Part shown: positions 8,082 to 16,663 of the stretch, one piece after another
How positions within the stretch are numbered: position 1 is the first letter of the stretch
How the letters are laid out: every line of letters starts with the position of its first letter
Source of the DNA: Bifidobacterium aesculapii
Lineage (GTDB): Bacteria > Actinomycetota > Actinomycetes > Actinomycetales > Bifidobacteriaceae
DNA length: 64,000 bases
Assembly: GCF_001417815.1 (NCBI RefSeq)
Contig: NZ_BCFK01000021.1
Span: forward strand, 18,402-82,401
Reading direction: 5' to 3'
Made by a program: the position numbers and the translations under genes
Notes under the pieces: generated by a model
What the model was told of the DNA's origin: nothing
What the model saw: the letters and a program-made list of their open reading frames with translations, nothing else
The model's database searches: none

Positions 8082-9211
8082 CGCTTGCGCTGAACCCGCT
8101 CGCCCTCACCCAGACGCTCCCGTTCCTGCCGCTCGCGCAGGGCGACATCGACTACCAGACCGAACGCCGCGCCGAACCCGGACTCATCGAGCGCGTGCTC
8201 GCCGAACCCGCCACCAAAGTGATCCTCACCCGGGAAGGCAAGATCGCCGTGCCGCGCGGGCAGGGCGAACTCGCCGACTACGAGAACGTCAAAATGCGCC
8301 TCGCCACCATCCCCGGAGCGTATGTGGCGCACGACCTCGCCGAGCATCCGCAGGCCGTCGCCATGTTCCTCGGATCCTACGGCGGGCGACGCGACGAGCA
8401 CGTCGTCGCCGTCGACATCACGCGCGTCGAACGGCTCGCCGGCGGCAGCGAACGCGGCGCCGACGACGCGTTCGACGAGCCGGAGGACGGCACCAACGGC
8501 GGCGTGATCGCCGGTGCCGCGCGCGCGGCGTTCGCGGGCGTCGGCTCCGGCGCGCGGCGTGGCGCCGGACTGCTCGAACAGGCCTTCGACCGGTTCGACT
8601 GGGTGGACCTGCGCGGCTTCGCGCCGCACGCCTCCGCGCGCGAAGCCGGTCAGGCCACCAGCGCGATATCGCTGTCCATCTGGCACAACCGGCAGCGCCA
8701 CTGCCCGACCTGCGGTGCGCCCGTCGCCGCGGCGAACGGCGGATGGGCGCAGCGCTGCACGAACGACGCCGATGGGCGCCGTCTGCTGTTCCCGCGCATC
8801 GAGCCCGCCGTGATTACCATCATCGTGGACTCCGCGGGGCGCGCGCTCATGCAGCACAACGCCGCATGGAAGAACCCCACGCTGTACTCCGTCTCCGCCG
8901 GATTCGTCGAAACGGGGGAGAACCTCGAACACGCGGCCCGGCGCGAGGCGCTGGAGGAGGTCGGCATCCGGCTCGGCGAGGTGAAGTACCTCGGGTCGCA
9001 GCCGTGGCCGTTCCCCTCCTCCCTGATGATGGCGTTCAAGGCGCACGCGCTCACCACCGACATCCGCGTGGACGGCGCGGAGACCGTGGAGGCGCGCTGG
9101 GTCACGCCCGACGAATACACCGCGGCATTGGTCTCCGGGCGGATGAGCGCGCCCGGCAAGGCCACGATCGCGCGGTACATGATCGAGGAGTGGCTCGGGC
9201 ACGAACTCTGA
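8078..9211 (+). CDS. nudC: NudC-type NAD+ diphosphatase (Nudix) with altered zinc ribbon
   Basis: A 377-residue protein whose ATG overlaps the stop of the hydrolase gene (ATGA). Family members hydrolyse NADH/NAD+ to NMN and AMP and can remove NAD caps from RNA. A full Nudix box (GFVETGENLEHAARREALEE) occupies about residues 275-297. It is followed by the NudC hallmark SQPWPFPSSLM. The zinc ribbon before it has Cys 209, 212 and 227, but the fourth ligand position (230) is Asp. It carries an acidic/Gly-rich insert near residues 125-165. It is the last gene of the trio. Identity is firm; the metal site needs checking. Confidence 0.92.
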   Translation: MTLALNPLALTQTLPFLPLAQGDIDYQTERRAEPGLIERVLAEPATKVILTREGKIAVPRGQGELADYENVKMRLATIPGAYVAHDLAEHPQAVAMFLGSYGGRRDEHVVAVDITRVERLAGGSERGADDAFDEPEDGTNGGVIAGAARAAFAGVGSGARRGAGLLEQAFDRFDWVDLRGFAPHASAREAGQATSAISLSIWHNRQRHCPTCGAPVAAANGGWAQRCTNDADGRRLLFPRIEPAVITIIVDSAGRALMQHNAAWKNPTLYSVSAGFVETGENLEHAARREALEEVGIRLGEVKYLGSQPWPFPSSLMMAFKAHALTTDIRVDGAETVEARWVTPDEYTAALVSGRMSAPGKATIARYMIEEWLGHEL

Positions 9212-9249
9212 ACGGAGTGACGGCGCCGCACGTTCAGAGTGACGAAACG

Positions 9250-9272
9250 ACATATCTCGAATAGTGATATGT
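9250..9272 (+). other. AT-rich inverted repeat in the nudC - L,D-transpeptidase spacer
   Basis: ACATATC / GATATGT arms around a 9-nt centre, notable in GC-rich surroundings. Two more short stems follow in the same spacer: TCCGA/TCGGA near 9347 and CCGCAA/TTGCGG near 9368. Together they could be a structured leader or an operator region for the gene at 9443. Confidence 0.35.
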
Positions 9273-9442
9273 GCCACAAACCGTTGCGCCGGCGGCGAAT
9301 CCGGGGTGTCGCAGGCGCGAACGGACGCCGTTCTGGGAAGGTGTCCGAGTACAGTCGGAGCCAGTCCGCAAGAGGTTTGCGGGCGACGCGGGAAGCGGCG
9401 ACGGGCCGCGCCCGCGGGATATACGTAGACTAAGGATCGCGA

Positions 9443-11080
9443 ATGACCGACGAACGCAACCAGCAGCCGACCGGACGGCCGGAATACGGCGCCATGCGTG
9501 AGGATTTCGAGACCACGCAGGCCATGCCGCCGCTGCCGGGCGTGGGCGCCCCATCCGACGGATTCACCGCCATGAACGACGTTCCCGTTCCTCCCGAGCC
9601 GCTCGCCATCGGCACCGTCGCGAAGAAGTCGCACAAGCCGCTCATCATCACGCTGACCATCATCGCCGTGCTGCTCGCCGCGCTCGTCGCCGCGTTCTTC
9701 GGCGCGCGCGCCTACTACGACGGCAAGGTCGCGCCCGGCGTGCACCTCGGCGCGACGAGCCTCGCCGGCCAGACCCGCGACCAGGTGAAGGCCGCCGTCG
9801 AACAGGCCGTCAAGGACTCCGCCATCACCGTCAACGACACGGCCGGCAAGACCAGCGCCACCGCGTCTCTGGCCGACCTCGGCGTCGACATCGACGTCGA
9901 CAAGACCGTCGACGCCGTCATGGAGGCGAAGAACTCCTCCGGCATCGCCGGCGACGTGCTGCGCGTCAACCCGTTCAACCGCGTCGACGTGCCGTTGTCC
10001 GCCAGCACCGACACCAGCGTGCTCGACGAATACCTCTCCGCCAAGCTCGTCTCCGACGCGGAACGCGCCGTGCCCTCGTCCGTGAGCTTCAACGCCGAGG
10101 CGGGCGCGTTCGTCGCCGCCGAAGGCCGCGCCGGCAAGGCGCCCAAGCTTGACAAGGTCGTCGCCGCCGTCAAGCAGGCCATCGCGCAGCCGGGCTCCGC
10201 CGCCACCGTCGAGGTCGAGGACGAGACCATCGACGCACCGATCGCCCTCGAAGCCGCGCAGAAGGCCGCCGACGCAGCCAACCAGCGTCTGAACAACAAG
10301 ATCGTCATGACCAACGGCGACGCCAAGCAGTTCGAACTGCCCGTCGACGTCGTCGCCTCGTGGATCAAGGCCGAAGACCAGCCCGAGCAGGGCGCCATCA
10401 CCCTGTCCTACGACGACACCGCCATCGCCAAGTACATGTCCGAACAGCTGCCCGGCCAGCTTAACCAGGACATGGTCCCTCAGGAGGATATCGTCGACGA
10501 CAAGGGCTCCGTGATCGTCGCCGCGCAGGTCAAGGGCGTGGACGGCGTCACCATCAAGGACACCGATCAGGCCGCCGAACAGGTGCTCGACATCCTCAAG
10601 GAAGGCAACGGCGGCACCGTGCAGGTCGCCAGCGACGTCAAGAAGTTCGAAGTCAAGCAGAAGCAGAGCGAATGGCGCATCGTCGTCGACAAGACCTCCC
10701 AGACGGCCGTCGTCTACCACAACGGCCAGCAGGTCAAGAGCTTCCTCGTGTGCACCGGCGGCCCCGGCCACAACGAGACCGACAACGGCAACTGGCGCAT
10801 CTACCTCAAATACCGGTCGCAGGACATGCGCGGTTACAACGACGACGGCACCAAGTACCTCTCGCCGGGCGTCAGGTGGGTCAGCTACTTCAACGGCGGC
10901 GAAGGATTCCATACCGCACTGTGGAACTACGGCGGCATCGCCTCCGGCGACCCCGCCAACCACGGCTCCCACGGCTGCGTGAACATGTACGAGCAGGACG
11001 CCCAGTGGGTCTACGAGAACTGCCCCGACGGCACGCTCGTGCAGGTCGTCGGCACCCAGCCCACCGGCCCGGTGCGCTGA
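9443..11080 (+). CDS. L,D-transpeptidase (YkuD) with peptidoglycan-binding-4 region
   Basis: A 545-residue protein; AAGGA stands 6-7 nt before the ATG. Residues 1 to about 65 are cytoplasmic. One membrane anchor lies at about 70-95 (LIITLTIIAVLLAALVAAFFGA). An extracellular region of two PG_binding_4-like repeats follows (about 95-400), then a C-terminal YkuD domain from about residue 408. The catalytic motif HGSHGCVNM places His507, His510 and the nucleophile Cys512. These enzymes make 3-3 peptidoglycan cross-links or attach proteins to the wall. It is a single gene with its own terminator; a TAGACT box lies 11 nt before the start. Assignment is secure. Confidence 0.95.
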   Translation: MTDERNQQPTGRPEYGAMREDFETTQAMPPLPGVGAPSDGFTAMNDVPVPPEPLAIGTVAKKSHKPLIITLTIIAVLLAALVAAFFGARAYYDGKVAPGVHLGATSLAGQTRDQVKAAVEQAVKDSAITVNDTAGKTSATASLADLGVDIDVDKTVDAVMEAKNSSGIAGDVLRVNPFNRVDVPLSASTDTSVLDEYLSAKLVSDAERAVPSSVSFNAEAGAFVAAEGRAGKAPKLDKVVAAVKQAIAQPGSAATVEVEDETIDAPIALEAAQKAADAANQRLNNKIVMTNGDAKQFELPVDVVASWIKAEDQPEQGAITLSYDDTAIAKYMSEQLPGQLNQDMVPQEDIVDDKGSVIVAAQVKGVDGVTIKDTDQAAEQVLDILKEGNGGTVQVASDVKKFEVKQKQSEWRIVVDKTSQTAVVYHNGQQVKSFLVCTGGPGHNETDNGNWRIYLKYRSQDMRGYNDDGTKYLSPGVRWVSYFNGGEGFHTALWNYGGIASGDPANHGSHGCVNMYEQDAQWVYENCPDGTLVQVVGTQPTGPVR

Positions 11081-11113
11081 CGCACGCTCCGGACGACCGG
11101 TGCGATCGATCGT

Positions 11114-11141
11114 GAAAGCCCCGCCCCATGGCGGGGCTTTC
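11114..11141 (+). terminator. Terminator after the L,D-transpeptidase gene
   Basis: A perfect 12-bp stem (GAAAGCCCCGCC / GGCGGGGCTTTC) with a 4-nt loop, 33 bp past the stop. Confidence 0.75.
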
Positions 11142-11227
11142 GCATGCCCGGGGCGCGGAAGCCGCCATCGCCGTGATGTGCGCCCGGGCGCGCACAGTTC
11201 GCTGCGGGCGTGTTCGGAGTTCCTTGG

Positions 11228-11233
11228 TAGGGT
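11228..11233 (+). promoter_or_regulatory. -10 box of a leaderless transcript (TAGGGT)
   Basis: TAGGGT ends 7 nt before the gcvH ATG at 11241; no Shine-Dalgarno is present in between. Confidence 0.55.
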
Positions 11234-11240
11234 GGGTGGC

Positions 11241-11645
11241 ATGAGCGATGAAATTGACGACCAGCCGCAGAACCTCGACGTGCCCGAGCACCTCGAATAC
11301 TCCGACGATCACGTGTGGGTGGACACGACGCTCGACCCCGCCGTGGTCGGCATCACCGAATACGCCGCCGACCAGCTCGGAGAACTCGTCTACGTGGACC
11401 TGCCCGAGCCCGGCACGCGCGTCGAAGCCGGCGACGAAGTCCTCGAACTCGAATCCTCGAAGGCCGTCGAACCGCTGATCGCGCCCGTCGCCGGCACGAT
11501 CCGCTACGTCAACCAGGCCGTCGCCGACGATCCGAGCGTCATCAACTCGGACCCGTACGGCGAAGGATGGATCCTGAAGATCGAACTGGAGGACGACGAA
11601 CCCGATCTCCTCAGCGCGGAGGAATACGCGAAGGTCGTACGATGA
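11241..11645 (+). CDS. gcvH: Glycine cleavage H-like lipoyl carrier protein
   Basis: A 134-residue protein with the complete H-protein fold: HVWVD, VGITEYAADQLGELVYVDLPEPG, and the lipoylation loop ELESSKAVEP, where Lys74 is the expected lipoyl-lysine. H protein shuttles aminomethyl groups between the P, T and L proteins of the glycine cleavage system, or relays lipoyl groups. No gcvP, gcvT or lipoate ligase gene lies in this window. Its stop overlaps the ATG of the App1-like phosphatase gene by 4 nt, so the two are co-translated. It appears to be transcribed without a leader. Confidence 0.93.
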   Translation: MSDEIDDQPQNLDVPEHLEYSDDHVWVDTTLDPAVVGITEYAADQLGELVYVDLPEPGTRVEAGDEVLELESSKAVEPLIAPVAGTIRYVNQAVADDPSVINSDPYGEGWILKIELEDDEPDLLSAEEYAKVVR

Positions 11646-12955
11646 CACGCGTATGGAGGCCGGTGGACGGCGACGGACGCGGCACGTCGCGCGCGCTCGG
11701 CGACATGCGCCGCATGCGCGCGACGGACGACGCGCCGCGGACGCGCGCCGACGCCGCCGCCGACGACATGCCCACCCTGCCGATTCCGGCGCGACGCGCC
11801 GTCACCACGTTCGACGCCGCGTCGCGCCGCGAACGCTACGAGGTGCAGCCGCTGCTCGAACGGCTCGCGCGCCAGGCCATCACCCGCGCGTTCGGCGTGT
11901 GGGTGGCGGGCGCGACGCGCACCGCGCACCGCCTCGACTGGTTCCCGCGCGTCGACCCGTACGTCGGCTACGGGACCGAAGACTACTCGCGTCTCATCTG
12001 CCGCACCGTCTACGCGGGCGAAGGCAGCCAGTACGGCAAGGCGACGCGCGGCATCCGCGGCATGCTCGCCATCCCCTCGCCCCACACGCAGGTCAAGATC
12101 CGCATCGACGACGTGCCGCTCGAAACCGTGCAGGTCGGCGTCTCCGAGACGTTCGACGCGGTCGACTCGCGCCCCGAGCTCGACAGCGAATACGCGATCT
12201 CCGACACCTCCGGCTACCTCGACCTCGTCGCCGAACACCGGCTCACGCCCGGCACGCATGACGTCTCCTACCGGGTCAACGGGCGCAAACCCGTGCACGC
12301 GAACCTGTTCACCATCCCCAAGGACGCGAAGGTCGGCATCATCTCCGACGTGGACGACACCATCATGATCACGCAGGCGCCCATCCTGTGGAAGGCGTTG
12401 TGGAACCTGCTGTTCCTCAACCCGGACAAGAAGGCGTCCGTGCCGGGCATGAGCGTGCTGTTCAACAAACTCGCCGACCTCTACCCGGACGCGCCGTTCT
12501 TCTACCTGTCCACCTCGCCGTGGAACGTCGAAGGCGCGATACGCCACTTCATCGAGAATCACGGCTTCCCGGCCGGGCCGCTGCTGCTGCGCGACCTCGA
12601 CCCCCGCCCGAAGACGTTCATTCCCTCCGGCCCGCAGCACAAGCTCGAATTCGTCGAACAGCTCATGGCCGATTTTCCGGACATGCGGTTCATCCTCGTC
12701 GGCGACGACGGGCAGAAGGACCCCACCACGTACGCGACGATCGTCAGACGGTACCCGGGCCGTGTGCTCGCCATCGCAATCCGCCAGCTCAGCCCGCGCG
12801 AGTCGATGCCGTTCGGCATCAACCCGGCCGGCATGACCGCCACGCAGCCGATGCCCGCGACCGACGTGCCCGTGTTCACCGGCACGACCGGCGCGAACCT
12901 CATGAAGACGATGCTGCCGTATCTGAAGACGCATGCCGCGCAGACGCTTCGATGA
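11642..12955 (+). CDS. App1-type phosphatidate phosphatase family protein (DUF2183)
   Basis: A 437-residue protein whose ATG overlaps the gcvH stop (ATGA). The HAD-like catalytic motif SDVDDTI is at residues 235-241 (nucleophile Asp236, acid Asp238). It is followed by conserved FYLSTSPWNV and LVGDDGQKDP segments typical of the App1 catalytic domain. The N-terminal 230 residues are Arg-rich and then form the beta-rich 'GYGTED' region seen in bacterial homologues. Yeast App1 dephosphorylates phosphatidic acid and lysophosphatidic acid; the bacterial substrate is not established. No membrane segment is seen. Coupling to gcvH is unexplained. Confidence 0.88.
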   Translation: MTRVWRPVDGDGRGTSRALGDMRRMRATDDAPRTRADAAADDMPTLPIPARRAVTTFDAASRRERYEVQPLLERLARQAITRAFGVWVAGATRTAHRLDWFPRVDPYVGYGTEDYSRLICRTVYAGEGSQYGKATRGIRGMLAIPSPHTQVKIRIDDVPLETVQVGVSETFDAVDSRPELDSEYAISDTSGYLDLVAEHRLTPGTHDVSYRVNGRKPVHANLFTIPKDAKVGIISDVDDTIMITQAPILWKALWNLLFLNPDKKASVPGMSVLFNKLADLYPDAPFFYLSTSPWNVEGAIRHFIENHGFPAGPLLLRDLDPRPKTFIPSGPQHKLEFVEQLMADFPDMRFILVGDDGQKDPTTYATIVRRYPGRVLAIAIRQLSPRESMPFGINPAGMTATQPMPATDVPVFTGTTGANLMKTMLPYLKTHAAQTLR

Positions 12956-12969
12956 TGCGCGTGGATGCG

Positions 12970-12975
12970 TATAAT
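12970..12975 (+). promoter_or_regulatory. -10 box of a leaderless transcript (TATAAT)
   Basis: A perfect TATAAT ends 8 nt before the oligopeptidase B ATG at 12984, just after the stop of the preceding gene; no Shine-Dalgarno. Confidence 0.6.
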
Positions 12976-12983
12976 CGTGCGTT

Positions 12984-15668
12984 ATGACCAATGAGAGGAA
13001 TCAGGCCGGCGGTGTGGGCGGCTCAGGCGGCGGCATGCGCGACGCGATGCCCGACGTGAAGGAACCGGAGACGGATGTGATGACGAAGGATGCATCGGTA
13101 GCGCCTGGTGGCGAGTCGGGTGCGTCGGGTGATTCTGTCGCGTCGGGTGAGCCGGTCGCGCCGGTCGCGGATAAGGAGCCGACGCGGCGCGAACACCACG
13201 GCGACGTGTTCATCGACCCGTACGAGTGGATGCGCGACAAGGACTCGCCGCGCACGCGCGCGTACGTGGACGCGCAGAACCGGCTGTGCGAGGCGCGCAA
13301 CCGGCATCTCGACGGACTGCGGCGCACCCTGTTCGACGAACTCAAATCGCACGTGCAGGAGACCGACATGTCCGTGCCCGTGCGCATCAACGACTACTGG
13401 TACTACGCGCGCACGCAGGAAGGACGCCAGTACGCCGTGCAATGCCGTATGCGCGTGCGCGGCGCCGACGATTGGAACCCGCCCGAAATCGACCCGCTCG
13501 GCGCGCCCGGCAGTCTCGACGGCGAGGAGATCGTCTTCGACGCGAACAAGGAATCCGCAGGGCACGACTTCTTCCGGCTCGGCGGCATGGACCTGAGCCG
13601 TGACGGACGGTGGATGCTCTACGGCGTCGACACGGAAGGCGACGAACGCTATGACTACCGCATCCGCGACCTGAACGACGGGCACGACCTGCCCGAACTG
13701 TTCCCCGCGGTCGGCGGCGCATGCTTCACGCCGGACGGCGGCTACGTGTTCTGGATCGAACTCGATGACGCGTGGCGTCCGTGCGCGGTCTGGCGGCACA
13801 AGGTCGGCACGCCGGTCGGCGACGACGTGTGCGTCTACCGCGAAGGCGACGAACGCTTCTGGGTGGGCATCGGCCTGAGCTTCGACGAACGCAGCCTCGT
13901 GCTCGGCACCGGCTCCAAGACCACCACCGAAGTGCTCATGCTGCCCGTGACCGACCCGGAAGGCGAGTTCAAGGCGTTCATCCCGCGCAAGACCGACGTG
14001 GAATACGACGTGAGCTTCGCCTGCTTCGAGCACGCGGGGGAGCAGGGCGAGGACATCCCGCTCGCCATCGTCTACCACAACGCGAAGAACCCGAACTTCG
14101 AGATCGACGTGATCGACATGCGCCGGCACGATCCGCCGTACACGCTCGGCGAAGGCGTGTGCGTGGCCGAAGGCTCGCCGTACGGATGCGAGCATGCGGC
14201 CGACGCCGCGGACCGGGACCGGTCCATCACCGCGCCGTACATGAACCCCCGCAATCCCGCCATCCTGCAGGGGCTGCACGGGCTCGGCATCGAAGGCATC
14301 GCGGTGCATCGTCACTTCGTGACGCTCTCTTACCGTGCCGACGGACTGCCGCACGTGGCCGTCATGCCCAAGGTGCGCGCCGTAGAGGACTTCCTCGCCG
14401 GACGGCCGTGGCGGTTCACGGAACTGTTGCCGCCGGCGCTGGAGGACGACTGGGACACCGTCGCCGACGACCGCGACGAGACCGGCGACCATGGCGAGAC
14501 GCTGTGGGCGGAGGATTGGGATGCGCGTGGGGACGCACGGCACGCTGGTGCTGGTGATGATGCCGGCGTGGAGGCTGGTGGTGCCGGCGTGGGCGTCGTG
14601 GGCGCTGGCGGTGCGGGCGTCGTGCCGGACCACACGTCCTCGTCGGACGGCGCGAGCGACGACCACCTGCCCGGCGAGACGCGACGCCTCTACTCCATCG
14701 GCACCGGCGGCAACCCGTCGTACGACGCGCCGCGCATGCGCTACTCGTTCACCAGCTACACGCGCCCCGGCGAACTGCATGAGATGAACCCGGAGACCGG
14801 CGAGGATCGTCTGCTCAAACGCGCCACCGTGCTCGGCGGCTACGATCCGCGCGACTACATGGAACGCCGCGTGTGGATCAAGGCGCGAGACGGCGAACGC
14901 ATCCCCGTCTCGCTCGTCTGGCGGCGTGAATTCCCCGCACAGGATTCGCCGATGTTCATCACCGGCTACGGCGCGTACGAGATCTCCTCCGACCCGAACT
15001 TCTCCGTCGCGCGCCTGAGCATGCTCGACCGCGGCGTACTGTACGCGGTGCCGCACATCCGCGGCGGCGGCGAACTCGGCCGCGCATGGTACGAGCAGGG
15101 GCGCCGTCTCAACAAGAAGCACTCGTTCGAGGACTTCGTCGACGCGACCGCGGCATTGCAGCGCGCGCACCTCGCCGACCCGCGGCGCACCGTCGCCAAC
15201 GGCGGCTCCGCGGGAGGGCTGCTCATGGGCGCGATCGCCAACCTCGCGCCCGAACGGTACGCGGGCATCGAGGCGGACGTGCCGTTCGTGGACGCGCTCA
15301 CCTCGATCCTCGACCCCTCGCTGCCGCTGACCGTGACCGAGTGGGATGAATGGGGCGACCCGCTGCACGACGAGGACGTGTACCGGTACATGAAGTCGTA
15401 CACGCCGTACGAGAATCTGCCGGACGGCGATTCGGCGGCCGGGCGTGCGTTCCCCCGCATCTTCATCACCACGTCGATGAACGACACGCGCGTGCTGTAC
15501 GTGGAGCCGCTCAAGTGGCTCGCCGCGATGCAGGCGCGCGGGTTCGACGCCATCGCCAAGATTGAGGTCGAGGCCGGGCACGGCGGCATCTCCGGGCGGT
15601 ACAAGCAGTGGGAGGAGGTCTCCTACGAGAACGCGTGGTGCCTGGACGTGATGGGGCTGCGGTACTGA
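12984..15668 (+). CDS. ptrB: Oligopeptidase B-type S9 serine peptidase
   Basis: An 894-residue protein, long for oligopeptidase B (usually about 700). It has an N-terminal beta-propeller and a C-terminal alpha/beta hydrolase domain. The catalytic triad can be placed: Ser742 in GGSAGG, Asp834 in SMNDTR, His866 in EAGHGG. The family block DVPFVDALTSILDPSLPLT..EWDEWG is intact. Family members cut after Arg/Lys in short peptides in the cytoplasm; no signal peptide is seen. Extra length comes from a 50-residue Gly/Ser/Ala-rich N-terminus and a low-complexity Gly/Ala/Val insert at about residues 513-555. The start is set by a -10 box 8 nt upstream, suggesting a leaderless message. Confidence 0.93.
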   Translation: MTNERNQAGGVGGSGGGMRDAMPDVKEPETDVMTKDASVAPGGESGASGDSVASGEPVAPVADKEPTRREHHGDVFIDPYEWMRDKDSPRTRAYVDAQNRLCEARNRHLDGLRRTLFDELKSHVQETDMSVPVRINDYWYYARTQEGRQYAVQCRMRVRGADDWNPPEIDPLGAPGSLDGEEIVFDANKESAGHDFFRLGGMDLSRDGRWMLYGVDTEGDERYDYRIRDLNDGHDLPELFPAVGGACFTPDGGYVFWIELDDAWRPCAVWRHKVGTPVGDDVCVYREGDERFWVGIGLSFDERSLVLGTGSKTTTEVLMLPVTDPEGEFKAFIPRKTDVEYDVSFACFEHAGEQGEDIPLAIVYHNAKNPNFEIDVIDMRRHDPPYTLGEGVCVAEGSPYGCEHAADAADRDRSITAPYMNPRNPAILQGLHGLGIEGIAVHRHFVTLSYRADGLPHVAVMPKVRAVEDFLAGRPWRFTELLPPALEDDWDTVADDRDETGDHGETLWAEDWDARGDARHAGAGDDAGVEAGGAGVGVVGAGGAGVVPDHTSSSDGASDDHLPGETRRLYSIGTGGNPSYDAPRMRYSFTSYTRPGELHEMNPETGEDRLLKRATVLGGYDPRDYMERRVWIKARDGERIPVSLVWRREFPAQDSPMFITGYGAYEISSDPNFSVARLSMLDRGVLYAVPHIRGGGELGRAWYEQGRRLNKKHSFEDFVDATAALQRAHLADPRRTVANGGSAGGLLMGAIANLAPERYAGIEADVPFVDALTSILDPSLPLTVTEWDEWGDPLHDEDVYRYMKSYTPYENLPDGDSAAGRAFPRIFITTSMNDTRVLYVEPLKWLAAMQARGFDAIAKIEVEAGHGGISGRYKQWEEVSYENAWCLDVMGLRY

Positions 15669-15737
15669 GGTGTGCTGGGATTCCGTGCCGAGGTGATGCG
15701 GAGTGTCCGCCGGATGGCGTGATGCCGGCCGACATGT

Positions 15738-15775
15738 GAAGGACCGTGACTCCTGTGGGGGAGTCGCGGTCCTTC
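15738..15775. terminator. Terminator between convergent ptrB and the FHA operon
   Basis: A 16-bp stem with a single G-U pair and a 6-nt loop (arms 15738-15753 and 15760-15775). It lies between two convergent transcription units and could serve both. The arms read GAAGGACCG.. and ..CGGTCCTTC. Confidence 0.75.
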
Positions 15776-15795
15776 ACTGTGGATGTGCTGCTGTG

Positions 15796-15856
15796 TACCG
15801 GTTTCAGGACGGCGTGACCGGTTTCAGGGTTACCGGTTTCAGGACGGCGTGACCGG
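15796..15856. repeat. Tandem duplication, 26-bp unit at 35-bp period
   Basis: An identical 26-bp unit (starting TACCGGTTTCAGGACGG) occurs at 15796-15821 and 15831-15856. A partial third ACCGGTTTCAGG lies between them at 15817. It sits next to the terminator at the end of the FHA operon. Confidence 0.85.
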
Positions 15857-15867
15857 CCGGTGGAGGC

Positions 15868-16650
15868 TTACTTCTGCTCTTCGAGGGTAAAGAATTGGTC
15901 GCCGATGCGCAGAGTGGAGGGAGCCTCCAATTGGACGGACGTGCCCTTGAGCACCTGCTGCTCCTCGCCGTTGCGGATGATGAACGTGCCGTTCAGCGAA
16001 CCGTAGTCCTCGATCCACAGCTGGCCTTCCTGGTCGATGCTGATGGCCGCGTGGTTGCGGGAAGTGGTGCGGGTCGGATCCTCGATCTTCACGGCCTTGG
16101 CACCTTCGGGAATCGCCTCGGAGGGACGGCGCCCGAGGAGCACGCTGCGGTCGATGAGAATCGTCTGGCCCGTCGCTTCGTTGTGGAGCATGTAGGTCTT
16201 GTGCGCCTGCTTGATGGTGAACGAGCCGGACAGCACCGTGCTGTCCCAATCCTCGTCATCGTCCTGCGCGGCGTGCTCGGGGGCAGCGGGTTCGGCGTGC
16301 GCCGCGGCCTGTGCGGGGGCGGCGGTCTGCGTGGACTGGAACGGCTGCACGGTGGACTGGATCGGCTTCGGCTGCGACTGGTTCGTGACGAACGTACTGG
16401 TCACCACCGGTTCGGCCGAAGCCAGACCGGCGGCGGCAAGACCGCCCGCAGGCTGCTGCGGTTCGGGCTGGGCGGTCTGCTCGGCGGGCTGGGCCTGCGC
16501 CGGCTGTGCGGCGGGCTGGCTCTGATACCCGGTCTGCGGTTGGGTGGCGGGCCCGGACACGGTCCGCGCGTCCGGCGCGTCATATGCCACCGGATCGTCG
16601 GCGTACCAGCCGGGTTCCGGTGCCGGAGGGAATGGAATCACATTGCGCAT
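15868..16650 (-). CDS. FHA-domain phosphothreonine-binding protein
   Basis: A 260-residue protein starting MRNVIPFPP, with AGGAG upstream. Residues 1 to about 140 are a Pro/Gln/Ala-rich disordered region. A FHA domain fills about residues 165-255, with all recognition residues: LGRRPS, the SRNHAAI loop and the SLNGTF turn. FHA domains bind phosphothreonine peptides. This is the last gene of the operon that begins with the Ser/Thr kinase at 31131, so it is probably a kinase substrate or adaptor. A conserved-looking DWDSTVL just before the domain could be a phospho-acceptor. It lies 13 bp after the variant-LRR gene. Confidence 0.92.
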   Translation of the reverse strand: MRNVIPFPPAPEPGWYADDPVAYDAPDARTVSGPATQPQTGYQSQPAAQPAQAQPAEQTAQPEPQQPAGGLAAAGLASAEPVVTSTFVTNQSQPKPIQSTVQPFQSTQTAAPAQAAAHAEPAAPEHAAQDDDEDWDSTVLSGSFTIKQAHKTYMLHNEATGQTILIDRSVLLGRRPSEAIPEGAKAVKIEDPTRTTSRNHAAISIDQEGQLWIEDYGSLNGTFIIRNGEEQQVLKGTSVQLEAPSTLRIGDQFFTLEEQK

Positions 16651-16663
16651 CGTGCCATGCTCC

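Noticed and set aside
9212..9442. c-di-AMP (ydaO-type) riboswitch upstream of the L,D-transpeptidase gene
   Set aside because: Such riboswitches precede wall-hydrolase genes in Actinobacteria, but I do not see the conserved core sequences here. The leader of the Rpf-like gene is too short for one.
7847..11242. Antisense open frame of 1131 codons across nudC and the L,D-transpeptidase gene
   Set aside because: It crosses several well-supported genes and has no domain-like sequence.
13023..15581. Antisense frame of 852 codons over ptrB
   Set aside because: No recognisable domain; the plus strand has an intact catalytic triad.
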